From NCBI GenBank assembly GCA_036023115.1, contig JAYKKT010000080.1, positions 11,401,501 to 11,465,500 of the forward strand: a stretch of DNA of 64,000 bases. The letters are read 5' to 3'. Below the pieces are notes generated by a model. It was not told the DNA's origin. It ran no database searches and was given only the letters and a program-made list of their open reading frames with translations. This DNA is from Brasenia schreberi. Taxonomy: Eukaryota; Streptophyta; Magnoliopsida; Nymphaeales; Cabombaceae. Every line of letters starts with the position of its first letter. The first letter of the stretch is position 1. Positions 63,262 through 64,000 of this stretch are shown here, piece after piece. A program made the translations under genes and the position numbers.

Positions 63262-64000
63262 GGCATCATTACAACAACAACAACAACCAAGCCTTTTCCC
63301 ATACGAGATAGGGTCACCTACATGGATTCTTTGTTTCAGCCCTATCATGTGTCATGTTAGCAGTTAACTCACAATAAATTAAATCATTCTTTATTGTTTC
63401 TTTCCAACACTTTTGTGGTCATCTTCTACCTCTTTTAATATGTTCCAAATTTAGTTTTTCATATGTTCCTAAAGTTCTTCTTCGGATCTTTTTTCTATAT
63501 GTCCAAACTATCTTAAATGATATTCTCTCATTTTATCCTCTCTTTGTGTCATTCCTAATTGGTTTCTAATAACCTCATTATGTATACGGTCTTTTCTTGT
63601 ATGACTACTCATCCATTTCAACGTCTTCATTTCTGCCACAAAATCTTTTTGTACATGTTGATGATTAACTACCCAACACTCATAACCATAAAATTTGTTG
63701 CTCTATAATATTTACCTTTTAACTTTAATTGTATCTTCTTATTACAAAGAATATCTTATGCTCCTCTCCATTTTAACTAACCAGCATTAATTCTATGCGT
63801 AACATCTCTATCAATTCTTCCATCACTCTCAAAAATTGACTCTAGCTATTTAAAACTTTCCTTTTGTAGGATGCAATGTGTGCCAATTTTAATTTATATG
63901 TCCTTTGAAGTAACCAAATGATCAAACTTACATTCCATATATTATGTCTTTATTCTACTAAGTCGGAGGCCTTTGCTTTCTAATGTTTCTCTCCATAGTT
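63262..64000 (-). mobile_element. RTE-clade LINE 3' part, cut by the window end
   Basis: It starts with the tail and 3' signature (acaacaacaacaaccaagccttttcccatac, 63270-63302) and continues through the C-terminal RT blocks read on the minus strand (MKM.RWMSSHTRKDRI, RNQLG.., then NAG..., [19 protein letters not shown]). It is more diverged than the intronic copies and runs off the window. Confidence 0.9.

Overview
The window is nuclear DNA of an angiosperm. It has spliced genes with GT-AG introns, a chloroplast-targeted photorespiratory enzyme, secreted class III peroxidases, and a dense load of plant LTR and LINE retrotransposons. The species cannot be named from the sequence alone. Only two host protein-coding genes look intact: a class III peroxidase (5053-6437, +) and a D-glycerate 3-kinase gene (42426-63071, -). 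No tRNA, rRNA or CRISPR was seen.

Layout. 1-3319: 3' part of a decayed Ty3/gypsy element and its LTR. 3390-27780: a peroxidase cluster built by duplication. It holds an intact gene P1 (+), a pseudogene P2 (+, 9933-11463) and an inverted pseudogene P3 (-, 25981-26748), each with homologous 5' and 3' flanks. A 344-bp-arm foldback sits upstream of P1, an RTE LINE fragment downstream of P1, and three Ty1/copia remnants lie between P2 and P3, two of them of one family in opposite orientation. 27780-33100: microsatellites, a small hairpin, an RTE LINE with a clear 19-bp target-site duplication, a fourth peroxidase scrap (exon 1 only) and a copia RNase H fragment. 33120-40670: a decayed L1-clade LINE followed by a decayed copia element.

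42426-63071: the D-glycerate 3-kinase gene. Twelve exons can be placed, giving 418 codons that join in frame, including a 32-nt microexon. Two introns are inflated by transposons. The 9.7-kb intron holds an old RTE LINE bounded by an 18-bp duplication, with two further RTE copies nested inside it in the opposite orientation. The 7.8-kb intron holds a copia element with a 988-bp LTR, which itself carries a 184-bp insert made of the 3' end and 5' end of the RTE LINE. Another RTE copy starts about 190 bp upstream of the kinase start codon and runs off the window.

The two host functions are unrelated: cell-wall or apoplastic peroxidase chemistry and the last step of photorespiration. The window mainly records how one RTE-clade LINE family and several copia families reshaped a peroxidase cluster and a neighbouring housekeeping gene.
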